In this document: positions 46,805-53,735 of the stretch, piece by piece
How positions within the stretch are numbered: position 1 is the stretch's first letter
How the letters are laid out: each line of letters begins with the position of its first letter
Source of the DNA: Periweissella beninensis
Lineage (GTDB): Bacteria > Bacillota > Bacilli > Lactobacillales > Lactobacillaceae
DNA: 53,735 bases
Assembly: GCF_016908275.1 (NCBI RefSeq)
Contig: NZ_JAFBDN010000010.1
Span: 1 to 53,735 of the forward strand
Reading direction: 5' to 3'
The notes under the pieces: generated by a model
What the model was told of the DNA's origin: nothing
Seen by the model: the letters and a program-made list of their open reading frames with translations, nothing else
The model's database searches: none
Program-made: the position numbers and the translations under genes

Positions 46805-48274
46805 ATGGGATTTCAGCACCCGGATGATAGTTTAATGTTACATACCGATGCTTACCAAATTAATATGGTGCAAACCTATTGGCAAGAAGGTATTCAAAAC
46901 CGTAAAGCGATCTTTGAAGTTTTTTTTCGCAAGAATCCATTTGAGAATGGCTATGCGATTTTTGCCGGCTTAGAGCGAATGATCAACTATTTAAAAAATT
47001 TACATTTTAGTGATTCAGATATTGCTTACTTGCGTGAAACAAAGGCGTATAGTGAAGGTTTTTTGGCTTATTTAAAAAATTGGCATTTTGCTGCTACTGT
47101 TCGGTCAGCGCGTGAGGGTGAAGTGATATTTGCCAATGAACCTATCGTACAAATTGAGGGCTCACTGGCTGATGCCCAATTAGTTGAAACGGCGTTATTG
47201 AATATTATTAATTACCAAACATTGATTGCAACCAAAGCAGCCCGCATACGTTCAGTTGTGGGTGATGATGGCTTACTAGAATTTGGGACACGACGGGCCC
47301 AAGAACTTGATGCGGCTTTATGGGGCACTCGAGCTGCCTACTTGGGTGGCTTTGATGCGACTAGTAATGTACGCGCAGGTAAACTATTTGATATTCCAAT
47401 CTCTGGGACGCATGCCCATTCACTAGTCCAAACATATCGTAATGATTATGATGCATTTATGGCATATGCTAAAACGCATAAAGATGTCGTTTTTTTAGTT
47501 GATACGTATGATACTTTAAAATCGGGAGTCCCAAATGCAATTAAAGTCGCAAAAGAATTAGGCGACAAAATTAATTTTATTGGTGTGCGTATTGATTCAG
47601 GTGATATGGCGTATATTTCGAAAAAAGTCCGGGCCCAATTAGATGCAGCTGGTTTTGTTAAGGCAAAGATTTATGCTTCGAATGATTTAGACGAAAAAAC
47701 TATTATGAATCTTAAAATGCAGCATGCGAAAATTGATATGTGGGGCATTGGGACGAAGTTAATAACTGCCTATGACCAACCCGCATTGGGAGCTGTGTAT
47801 AAATTAGTATCAATTGAAGATGAAAATGGACAAATGCTTGATACCATCAAACTTTCTAACAATGCGGAAAAGGTTTCCACTCCTGGGAAAAAGCAAGTAT
47901 GGCGAATTACTAGAAATAGTGATGGCAAATCACAAGGTGACTATGTGGCATTATGGGATGAGCAACCACAAAAAGCAAAAAGTCTGCATATGTTTCATCC
48001 CAATTATACGTATATTTCAAAGGATGTAACGGATTTCACCGCTAAGCCATTATTAATTGATATTTTTAAAGATGGGCACCTAATCTATAAGCAACCAAGT
48101 TTAAGGACTATTAAAGAATATTCAGCAGTAAGCTTAGAAAGTCTTTGGGAAGAGTATCGTCGTGATTTAAATCCACAGGATTATCCAGTTGACTTATCAC
48201 AAAAAGCATACGACAATAAAATGAATTTAATTCATAAAGTCAGAGAAAATGTTGCAAAACTAACAAAAGATTAA
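46805..48274 (+). CDS. pncB: Nicotinate phosphoribosyltransferase
   Basis: Makes nicotinate mononucleotide from nicotinate and PRPP. The 489-residue protein has [15 protein letters not shown] near the start, [20 protein letters not shown], and [12 protein letters not shown] with the histidine that is phosphorylated in this family. [19 protein letters not shown] and [11 protein letters not shown] follow. The length suits the Gram-positive form. It is 19 bases upstream of nadE, in one operon. Confidence 0.95.
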   Translation: MGFQHPDDSLMLHTDAYQINMVQTYWQEGIQNRKAIFEVFFRKNPFENGYAIFAGLERMINYLKNLHFSDSDIAYLRETKAYSEGFLAYLKNWHFAATVRSAREGEVIFANEPIVQIEGSLADAQLVETALLNIINYQTLIATKAARIRSVVGDDGLLEFGTRRAQELDAALWGTRAAYLGGFDATSNVRAGKLFDIPISGTHAHSLVQTYRNDYDAFMAYAKTHKDVVFLVDTYDTLKSGVPNAIKVAKELGDKINFIGVRIDSGDMAYISKKVRAQLDAAGFVKAKIYASNDLDEKTIMNLKMQHAKIDMWGIGTKLITAYDQPALGAVYKLVSIEDENGQMLDTIKLSNNAEKVSTPGKKQVWRITRNSDGKSQGDYVALWDEQPQKAKSLHMFHPNYTYISKDVTDFTAKPLLIDIFKDGHLIYKQPSLRTIKEYSAVSLESLWEEYRRDLNPQDYPVDLSQKAYDNKMNLIHKVRENVAKLTKD

Positions 48275-48293
48275 GACGGCGGGAGAAGATAAG

Positions 48294-49127
48294 ATGACTA
48301 CTTTACAAAAAGAAATAATTAAAACATTAAGAGTAGAACCAATAATTGAACCACAGGTTGAAATTAAGAGGAGTATTAATTTTTTAAAAGATTATCTAAA
48401 GGCTAATCCATTTCTTAGAACATTAGTTTTAGGAATAAGTGGGGGACAAGATTCAACGTTAGCCGGTAAGTTAGCGCAAATGGCTATTAGTGAATTACGT
48501 GACGAAACGGGTGATAAATCATATCAGTTTATCGCTGTTCGATTACCATATGGTGAACAAGATGATGAGAGTGATGCAATGGATGCCATTGCTTATCAAC
48601 AAGCTGATCAAATGATTCGGGTAAATATTAAGCCAGCAACAGATGCAATGGTTGCTGCTTTAGAAGCAAATGATGGGTTAAAAATTTCTGATTACAATAA
48701 AGGTAATATTAAGGCGCGCCAACGGATGCTTGCTCAATATGCCATTGCGGGTGCGCATAAAGGTGCGGTAATCGGAACGGATCATGCTGCTGAAGCAGTT
48801 ACGGGTTTTTATACAAAATTTGGCGATGGTGCAGCTGATATTACACCCTTATACCGCTTGAATAAACGGCAAGGTCGTCAGATGTTAGAACTACTTGATG
48901 CCCCCAAACATTTATACACAAAAACACCTACCGCTGATCTAGAAGAAGATCGTCCCGCTTTACCTGACGAAGTGGCACTGGGGGTCACATACGATGATAT
49001 TGATGACTATTTAGAAGGTAAAATTGTTAGTGATCAAGCAGCGCAAACAATTGAAACTTGGTATTTAAAAACTGAACATAAACGTGAATTACCAGTGACT
49101 ATTTTTGATAAGTGGTATCAAAAATAA
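48294..49127 (+). CDS. nadE: Ammonia-dependent NAD+ synthetase
   Basis: Final step of NAD synthesis: amidates nicotinate adenine dinucleotide. The 277-residue protein lacks a glutaminase domain, so it uses ammonia. The PP-loop is [36 protein letters not shown] and [20 protein letters not shown] are further NadE signatures. GGGAGAAG precedes the start. The missing link NadD is not in this window. Confidence 0.96.
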   Translation: MTTLQKEIIKTLRVEPIIEPQVEIKRSINFLKDYLKANPFLRTLVLGISGGQDSTLAGKLAQMAISELRDETGDKSYQFIAVRLPYGEQDDESDAMDAIAYQQADQMIRVNIKPATDAMVAALEANDGLKISDYNKGNIKARQRMLAQYAIAGAHKGAVIGTDHAAEAVTGFYTKFGDGAADITPLYRLNKRQGRQMLELLDAPKHLYTKTPTADLEEDRPALPDEVALGVTYDDIDDYLEGKIVSDQAAQTIETWYLKTEHKRELPVTIFDKWYQK

Positions 49128-49175
49128 TTGGTTAATTTAATATTTAATAATTTTAGAGATATTAAATATTATTAA

Positions 49176-49205
49176 TTGTAGTAGTCCTAACTTATCTGTT
49201 ACAAT
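49176..49205 (+). promoter_or_regulatory. Candidate promoter for the manganese-riboswitch transcript
   Basis: TTGTAG (49176-49181), 18 bases, TACAAT (49200-49205). The predicted start lies about 10-15 bases before the riboswitch. Confidence 0.45.
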
Positions 49206-49221
49206 AAAACATAGGTTATAT

Positions 49222-49309
49222 ATATGGGGGAGTAACTTGCACTCGTTGCGAGTTTGTCGTCAACAAGAAGAAATTCCGGCAAAACTCTTAAAAAGTGAGA
49301 CTCATGTAT
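49222..49309 (+). promoter_or_regulatory. yybP-ykoY family manganese riboswitch
   Basis: The hallmark GGGGAGTA (49227-49234) is followed by a helix (ACTCG/CGAGT at 49241-49253), TCGTCAACA (49257-49265), CCGGCAAAACT (49276-49286) and GAGACT (49297-49302). The 5' end ATATGGGGGAGT can pair with ACTCATGTAT to form the closing helix. The sequence is clearly this class, which senses Mn2+ and usually controls Mn or cation exporters. It lies directly before a P-type ATPase. Confidence 0.9.
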
Positions 49310-49363
49310 GTTAGCATTATTTGCGCATACTGAGATTTTATGTAAAAAAACTATTAAATTAGT

Positions 49364-49409
49364 ACGCGCAAACTATCGTTACTACACTAGCGATAGTAGC
49401 GCGTTTTTT
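49364..49409 (+). terminator. Riboswitch-controlled terminator, with antiterminator arm upstream
   Basis: ACGCGC (49364-49369) pairs with GCGCGT (49399-49404), and ACTATCG (49372-49378) with CGATAGT (49391-49397), ending in TTTTTT. The segment TTGCGCATAC (49321-49330) is complementary at nine of ten positions to GTACGCGCAA (49362-49371), which contains the terminator's 5' arm, so it can act as antiterminator. High Mn2+ would be expected to favour read-through. Confidence 0.8.
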
Positions 49410-49439
49410 GTTACTATCACGAAATTTAAGGGAGAAATT

Positions 49440-52097
49440 ATGGAAAAGAAAGCATATCAAAAAACTTCGGAAGAAGTTATTCAAGAATTAGCTTCGAATG
49501 CCCAGCAAGGCCTAAGCAATGCTGAAGTACAAGCACGTTTGACTAAATATGGGGCTAACGTTATTGAAGAAGCTAAGCAAACCACACTGCTACAAAAATT
49601 CATTAATCAATTTAAAGATTTAATGATTGGAGTATTATTAGTTGCCGCGGTGATTGCAGCAGCAACTGGTGAAATTGTTGATGCGATTATTATATTAATG
49701 GTGGTCGTTTTAAACGCTATTTTTGGAGTGTTTCAAGAGGCTAAAGCAGAAGAAGCGATTAATGCCCTAAAAGAGATGGCAGCACCTAATGCCAATGTTA
49801 TTCGAGAAGGTAACATTAAAAGTGTTAAAGCGGATGAATTAGTTCCTGGTGATGTAATTTTAATGGAAGCTGGTGATATTGTACCAGCTGATTTAAGATT
49901 AATTGAAACTGCATCATTAAAAATTGAAGAAGCTGCTTTAACCGGGGAATCTGTACCGGTTGATAAAATAGCTGAAAATTTAACTGATGAGAACTTACCA
50001 CTTGGTGATCGCAAAAATTTAGGTTATATGAATAGTAACGTAACTTATGGTCGTGGTCGAGGAATTGTCATTGGTACAGGAATGCAAACTGAAGTTGGCC
50101 GGATTGCTAACATGCTAGAAAATGCTGAAAAAAGTGAAACACCGTTGCAAACTAATTTACGTCAATTAGGTAAAGCTCTTACGATTTTAATCTTAATTAT
50201 TGCTGTCGTAGTATTTGCAATTGGAATGTTAGGGCGTGATGAATCATGGGTCGATATGTTATTAACCGCAATTTCATTAGCTGTTGCAGCTATTCCGGAA
50301 GGCTTACCTGCAATTGTGACAATAACATTGGCTTTGGGAACAACACGCATGGCTAAAAAGCATGCTTTAATGCGAAAATTACCAGCAGTAGAAACATTAG
50401 GCTCAACAGAAATAATCGGATCTGATAAAACAGGTACATTGACACAAAATAAAATGACCGTTGAAAAGTTTTATGTTGATCAAAAATTATATAATTCAAG
50501 TGACGATTTAAATCAAAGTGGCCAATTATTAGCTGATATTTTAGCATTAAATAATGATACTAAGGAAATTGATAATGAATTAGTTGGTGATCCAACTGAA
50601 ACGGCATTAATACAATTTAACCGGGATAAAGGCCGTAATCTAGTACAGTTATTTAGCGCTAAACCTAGAATTGATGAAATTCCGTTTGACTCTGAACGAA
50701 AATTAATGACAACTGTGCATCAAGTCGAACATGAAGATAATTTGATTACTGTTAAAGGTGCACCTGATCAATTATTAGAACGTGTAGCTAAAGTTTTAAT
50801 TGATGGTGAGGAAGTTGTATTAACATCAGCGATTAAAGAACAAATTTTAGCAACAAACCATGATATGGCAACGCAAGCACTCCGAGTGTTGGCGTTTGCT
50901 TATCGTAAAATGGCTCAAATGCCTGCTAGCTTAACTAGTGAAGATGTTGAAAATGATTTAGTTTTTGTTGGATTGATTGGAATGATTGATCCAGAGCGGC
51001 CAGAAGTGGCTGGGGCAATTGCTGAAGCTAAGACAGCTGGTATTAAAACGTTAATGATAACTGGTGATCATCGAGATACAGCATCAGCAATTGCTAAGCG
51101 TTTAGGCATTTTAGATGATAATCAAAAAGATGCAGTGATTACAGGTGCACAGCTAGATGAACTTAGTGATGAAGTCTTTAATCAAAAAGTTGATCAATAT
51201 TCCGTATATGCGCGGGTAGCACCAGAACATAAGGTTAGAATTGTTAAAGCTTGGCAGTCACGTGGTAAGGTAGTAGCGATGACGGGGGATGGCGTCAATG
51301 ATGCACCAGCACTAAAAACGGCTGATATCGGGGTTGCCATGGGTATTACTGGAACTGAAGTTTCAAAAGGCGCCTCAGATATGGTTTTGGCTGATGATAA
51401 TTTTGCAACAATTGTTGATGCAGTGCATGAAGGGCGGAAAGTCTTTACGAATATTCAAAAAGCTATTCAATATTTATTATCTGCTAATTTAGGTGAAGTT
51501 TTAACTTTATTTATAATGACCCTTATGGGTTGGAGTATTTTGGCCCCAGTCCATATTTTATGGATTAACTTGATTACAGATACTTTTCCAGCAATTGCAT
51601 TAGGGGTAGAACCTGGTGAACCGGGCATTATGAATCGTAAACCACGTGGTCGTAAATCAACCTTCCTTTCACATGGTGTTAAATCAGCAATTATCTACCA
51701 AGGTATTTTAGAAGGGGTGCTAACTTTAGGTGTGTACTGGATTGGTATTAATTATCCCGTCCACGCAAATGATGCGGCTTTAGCTCATGCAGATGCATTG
51801 ACGATGGCCTTTGTTACTTTAGGGTTAATTCAGCTTTTCCATGCTTTTTCTACTAAATCAGTTTATCAATCAATCTTTACGGTTGGTGCATTTAAGAATA
51901 AGGCATTCAACTGGGCGATCTTACTTGCTGCTGTATTACTAGGAATTACTATTTTTGTACCGGGTTTAAACGGTCTCTTCCACGTAACCCCACTTGATTG
52001 GCATCAATGGTTAACGGTTCTAGGTGCGGGTGTATTGATGGTCACAATTGTAGAAATTGTAAAATTAGTTCAACGGAGAATGTTTAACAAGATTTAA
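49440..52097 (+). CDS. P-type cation-transporting ATPase, probable Mn2+ (or Ca2+) exporter
   Basis: The 885-residue protein is a type II P-ATPase: actuator TGES motif (EEAALTGESVPVDK), helix 4 PEGLPAIV, phosphorylated Asp329 in SDKTGTLTQNKM, KGAPDQLLERV in the nucleotide domain, and hinge MTGDGVNDAPALKTADIGVA. Ten membrane helices are plausible. Most annotation would say calcium ATPase. However, the manganese riboswitch in its leader suggests Mn2+ efflux. The ATG at 49440 follows AAGGGAG; longer in-frame starts would run through the riboswitch terminator and are rejected. Confidence 0.93.
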   Translation: MEKKAYQKTSEEVIQELASNAQQGLSNAEVQARLTKYGANVIEEAKQTTLLQKFINQFKDLMIGVLLVAAVIAAATGEIVDAIIILMVVVLNAIFGVFQEAKAEEAINALKEMAAPNANVIREGNIKSVKADELVPGDVILMEAGDIVPADLRLIETASLKIEEAALTGESVPVDKIAENLTDENLPLGDRKNLGYMNSNVTYGRGRGIVIGTGMQTEVGRIANMLENAEKSETPLQTNLRQLGKALTILILIIAVVVFAIGMLGRDESWVDMLLTAISLAVAAIPEGLPAIVTITLALGTTRMAKKHALMRKLPAVETLGSTEIIGSDKTGTLTQNKMTVEKFYVDQKLYNSSDDLNQSGQLLADILALNNDTKEIDNELVGDPTETALIQFNRDKGRNLVQLFSAKPRIDEIPFDSERKLMTTVHQVEHEDNLITVKGAPDQLLERVAKVLIDGEEVVLTSAIKEQILATNHDMATQALRVLAFAYRKMAQMPASLTSEDVENDLVFVGLIGMIDPERPEVAGAIAEAKTAGIKTLMITGDHRDTASAIAKRLGILDDNQKDAVITGAQLDELSDEVFNQKVDQYSVYARVAPEHKVRIVKAWQSRGKVVAMTGDGVNDAPALKTADIGVAMGITGTEVSKGASDMVLADDNFATIVDAVHEGRKVFTNIQKAIQYLLSANLGEVLTLFIMTLMGWSILAPVHILWINLITDTFPAIALGVEPGEPGIMNRKPRGRKSTFLSHGVKSAIIYQGILEGVLTLGVYWIGINYPVHANDAALAHADALTMAFVTLGLIQLFHAFSTKSVYQSIFTVGAFKNKAFNWAILLAAVLLGITIFVPGLNGLFHVTPLDWHQWLTVLGAGVLMVTIVEIVKLVQRRMFNKI

Positions 52098-52113
52098 GCT
52101 TAATAGGATTAAA

Positions 52114-52135
52114 TGATATAATAAGGCTAATTAGC
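52114..52135 (+). promoter_or_regulatory. Extended -10 promoter element and palindrome before a small gene
   Basis: TGATATAAT (52114-52122) is an extended -10, followed three bases later by the palindrome GCTAATTAGC (52126-52135). It suggests that the gene at 52161 has its own promoter rather than relying on the ATPase transcript. Confidence 0.45.
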
Positions 52136-52160
52136 TGATTAAATAAAAAGGAGAAATTAA

Positions 52161-52601
52161 ATGGTACGCAAAACGATGGTTGGTATGCAAAAGTTTGCCT
52201 CAAATTTACAAGATGTAATTCAGTCAACGGAGGATACAGGGAACCATGTTGCAGATTTTTATGAAAAATTAGAAGAGGCATTAGCTGATGATCAATTAGC
52301 CATGATGCCGAAAACTGAATTTCAAGAAATTATTGCTGAATTTAATGATGCTACCGAGGTGTATGAAGCGAATACTGTTAAATTGCAGGAAGTTAATGCG
52401 CCAGTCAAATTAATGGGTCTATATGCTAATTTTAAAAAACATTATGCAGAATATGCAGTTGCATGTCGGGCAATGGTTAATGCAATAGACGTTGAGAAAC
52501 AATTTGTTGACCAACAAAAATTTAATGCAGCTGGTGATGAGCAAGAAAATCAAATGGATAAAATTTCGGTTACAATGCAAAAAATGATGGCTAAACTCTA
52601 A
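52161..52601 (+). CDS. Small helical protein of unknown function
   Basis: I do not recognise this 146-residue protein. It has no signal peptide or membrane segment and one cysteine (about residue 103). Its sequence predicts three or four long helices (for example HVADFYEKLEEALADDQLA and YANFKKHYAEYAVACRAMVN), ending in a Met/Lys-rich amphipathic segment. AAAAGGAGA precedes the ATG, and a strong terminator follows, so it is a single-gene unit. Its neighbours, a cation ATPase and a wall hydrolase, do not suggest a role. Confidence 0.75.
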   Translation: MVRKTMVGMQKFASNLQDVIQSTEDTGNHVADFYEKLEEALADDQLAMMPKTEFQEIIAEFNDATEVYEANTVKLQEVNAPVKLMGLYANFKKHYAEYAVACRAMVNAIDVEKQFVDQQKFNAAGDEQENQMDKISVTMQKMMAKL

Positions 52602-52620
52602 AATTAATACTAATTAAACT

Positions 52621-52660
52621 AAAAGGATACTAACAAAGGTAAAAATGTTAGTATCCTTTT
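52621..52660 (+). terminator. Terminator after the small helical protein gene
   Basis: AAAAGGATACTAACA (52621-52635) pairs perfectly with TGTTAGTATCCTTTT (52646-52660), ending in a T-run. Confidence 0.92.
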
Positions 52661-52745
52661 TCTGTAAAGATAAAAATAAATTTGCATTAAATGATTATAT
52701 ATTGGTAAAAATTTAAAGTTTTTATTTATACATCAAGTACAAACA

Positions 52746-52762
52746 TGTAATAAAAATGTAAA
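52746..52762 (+). promoter_or_regulatory. WalR-type binding site
   Basis: TGTAAT, five A, TGTAAA: two direct hexamers spaced by five bases, matching the WalR (YycF) consensus TGTWAH-N5-TGTWAH. It lies 84 bases before the start of an NlpC/P60 hydrolase, a typical WalRK target class. Confidence 0.65.
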
Positions 52763-52845
52763 GATAGATCAAATAGGTTGCAATGAAATGATGTTATGAT
52801 GTCCGTATTATTAATTTATGAATCTAATTGGAGAATAAAAAACAG

Positions 52846-53586
52846 ATGAAAAAAATTATCCAAATAGTATTAGCAGTAAGTATAATTATGGTAACTTTGA
52901 TAACTTTTAATGATGTCCAAGCCGACAGCGGAAATGATCATTTGATCTCATCAAGTAAGTCAGTAAAAAAATATGCTTATGTCAAACATAGTGGCAACAT
53001 TTATGATGTAGACAATGAAGATGTTTTAACAAAATCTGGTATTAAGACTAAAAGTTATGGATCAGTCAGGTTAAAGGTTACGAAAAAAGCAACGGCCATC
53101 ATTAGTGGCCATACGAGAAAAGTTTATTATGTAAGTAATGGTAGCATTGCAGGTTGGGTAAGAAAAACTAATTTGACTTTTGTAAAAAAAGGCGACGTTA
53201 ATGGTGCTCAAATTATTGCGTATGCGAAAAAATTTAAGGGTACACCTTATGTTTGGGGCGGAACAACACCGAATGGCTTTGATTGTTCTGGTTTTACTCA
53301 ATATGTTTACCGAAAGGTTACTGGTAAAAACATAGGGCGTACCGCAGCCAACCAAGCCCTATCACGTGGTGCCAAACAAATTGCTGTAGCAAAAGCTAAA
53401 CCTGGTGATTTACTAATTTGGGGTAATGGATCAAGTGCCTATCATGTAGGAATTTCAACTGGTTATCATAAATGGATTAATGCTTTTAAGCCGGGCCGTC
53501 GTTTGGGGAATGCTTCATATGCAACGTTTAGTAATCATCCGAGTTATGCAGTTCATATTAATTTAGACAAACTTACTAACTATTAA
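52846..53586 (+). CDS. Secreted NlpC/P60 peptidoglycan hydrolase
   Basis: A wall-lytic cysteine peptidase, probably a gamma-D-glutamyl-diamino acid endopeptidase. The 246-residue protein has a signal peptide (MKKIIQIVLAVSIIMVTLIT, cleavage near Ala27), an SH3-like or wall-binding region at about 41-110 (ending AGWVRKTNLTFV), then the NlpC/P60 domain. Catalytic Cys147 lies in NGFDCSGF, His200 in AYHVGIS, and the third polar residue is probably Asn212. GGAG sits 12 bases before the ATG, a long spacing; a TTG at 52828 would overlap that site. A WalR-type site upstream fits wall-homeostasis control. Confidence 0.9.
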   Translation: MKKIIQIVLAVSIIMVTLITFNDVQADSGNDHLISSSKSVKKYAYVKHSGNIYDVDNEDVLTKSGIKTKSYGSVRLKVTKKATAIISGHTRKVYYVSNGSIAGWVRKTNLTFVKKGDVNGAQIIAYAKKFKGTPYVWGGTTPNGFDCSGFTQYVYRKVTGKNIGRTAANQALSRGAKQIAVAKAKPGDLLIWGNGSSAYHVGISTGYHKWINAFKPGRRLGNASYATFSNHPSYAVHINLDKLTNY

Positions 53587-53660
53587 AATATTTCATCTGG
53601 GTTAAAGCGGCTCTTTGTCAAATGGTACTGATAGACTAAATAATTAAATTAATTTATTAA

Positions 53661-53694
53661 GCAACTAATTCGTAATTTGAATTAGTTGTTTTTT
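53661..53694 (+). terminator. Terminator after the NlpC/P60 gene
   Basis: CAACTAATTC (53661-53670) pairs with GAATTAGTTG (53678-53687), followed by a T-run. The remaining 41 bases of the window hold no feature I can support. Confidence 0.88.
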
Positions 53695-53735
53695 TGTAAT
53701 TTATCGCAAAATATGAATTTTTAAAGCTAATTAAA

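Noticed and set aside
49308-49439. N-terminal extension of the P-type ATPase
   Set aside because: The in-frame region is the riboswitch expression platform and terminator, and the ribosome binding site is directly before 49440.
52778-52800. TTGCAA and TATGAT as the promoter of the NlpC/P60 gene
   Set aside because: The spacer is 11 bases, too short for a sigma-70 type promoter. TATGAT alone may be a -10 in a WalR-activated promoter, but the -35 is not identifiable.
1-53735. Insertion sequences, prophage, CRISPR arrays, tRNA or rRNA genes
   Set aside because: No transposase or integrase, no regularly spaced repeats and no tRNA cloverleaf or rRNA sequence was recognised. Small RNA genes could still be missed by eye.

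Overview
The window is about 54 kb of AT-rich chromosomal DNA from a low-GC Gram-positive bacterium, very probably a lactic acid bacterium of the Lactobacillaceae. The evidence is the intact S10-spc-alpha ribosomal cluster ending in rpoA-rplQ, a zinc-type 61-residue S14, the ecfA1-ecfA2-ecfT-truA-rplM-rpsI block, a phosphotransferase-type sucrose locus, dependence on NAD salvage, and strong AGGAGG ribosome binding sites. The Leuconostoc/Weissella/Periweissella branch is my best guess, but that is inference. I see no insertion sequence, prophage, CRISPR array, tRNA or rRNA gene.

Layout. 357-4156: potABCD polyamine importer, with overlapping genes. 4265-4822 (minus): nicotinamidase. 5108-19034: 29 co-directional genes from rpsJ to rplQ, including secY, adk, infA and rpoA. 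The cluster has a structured rpsJ leader and ends in a structured RNA resembling the L17 downstream element. 19257-30662: a block of unrelated genes standing between rplQ and the ECF genes. It holds a TSUP permease, a soluble chemoreceptor-like protein with a FIST sensor, guaA and an unusual double-length guaB, fabH-accD-accA, gpmA and a polyprenyl diphosphate synthase. 30917-35207: ecfA1-ecfA2-ecfT-truA, then rplM-rpsI behind an L13-leader-like RNA. 35372-37462: menA-like prenyltransferase and a tRNA-dihydrouridine synthase. 37707-42251: sucrose regulator, hydrolase and PTS permease. 42569-46635: amino-acid permease, D-2-hydroxyacid dehydrogenase, ECF S component and a DUF1275 membrane protein. 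46805-49127: pncB-nadE. 49222-52097: manganese riboswitch and P-type cation ATPase. 52161-53586: a small helical protein of unknown function and a secreted NlpC/P60 hydrolase with a WalR-type site upstream.

How the genes connect. Nicotinamidase, PncB and NadE give three steps of NAD salvage from nicotinamide; NadD is not in the window. The polyprenyl diphosphate synthase and the MenA-like enzyme are the two side-chain steps of menaquinone synthesis. The ECF module at 30917-33406 could energise the solitary S component at 45200. The sucrose locus is complete: repressor, sucrose-6-phosphate hydrolase, transporter and operators.

The most unusual item is the 685-residue IMP dehydrogenase. It is a tandem duplication. 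The first half keeps the catalytic cysteine loop and flap but has lost the C-terminal Glu-Ser-His segment. The second half has lost the catalytic residues but keeps that segment. The FIST/chemoreceptor pair, the manganese riboswitch with a readable terminator/antiterminator, and the roughly 40-bp palindrome covering the sucrose promoter also merit attention.
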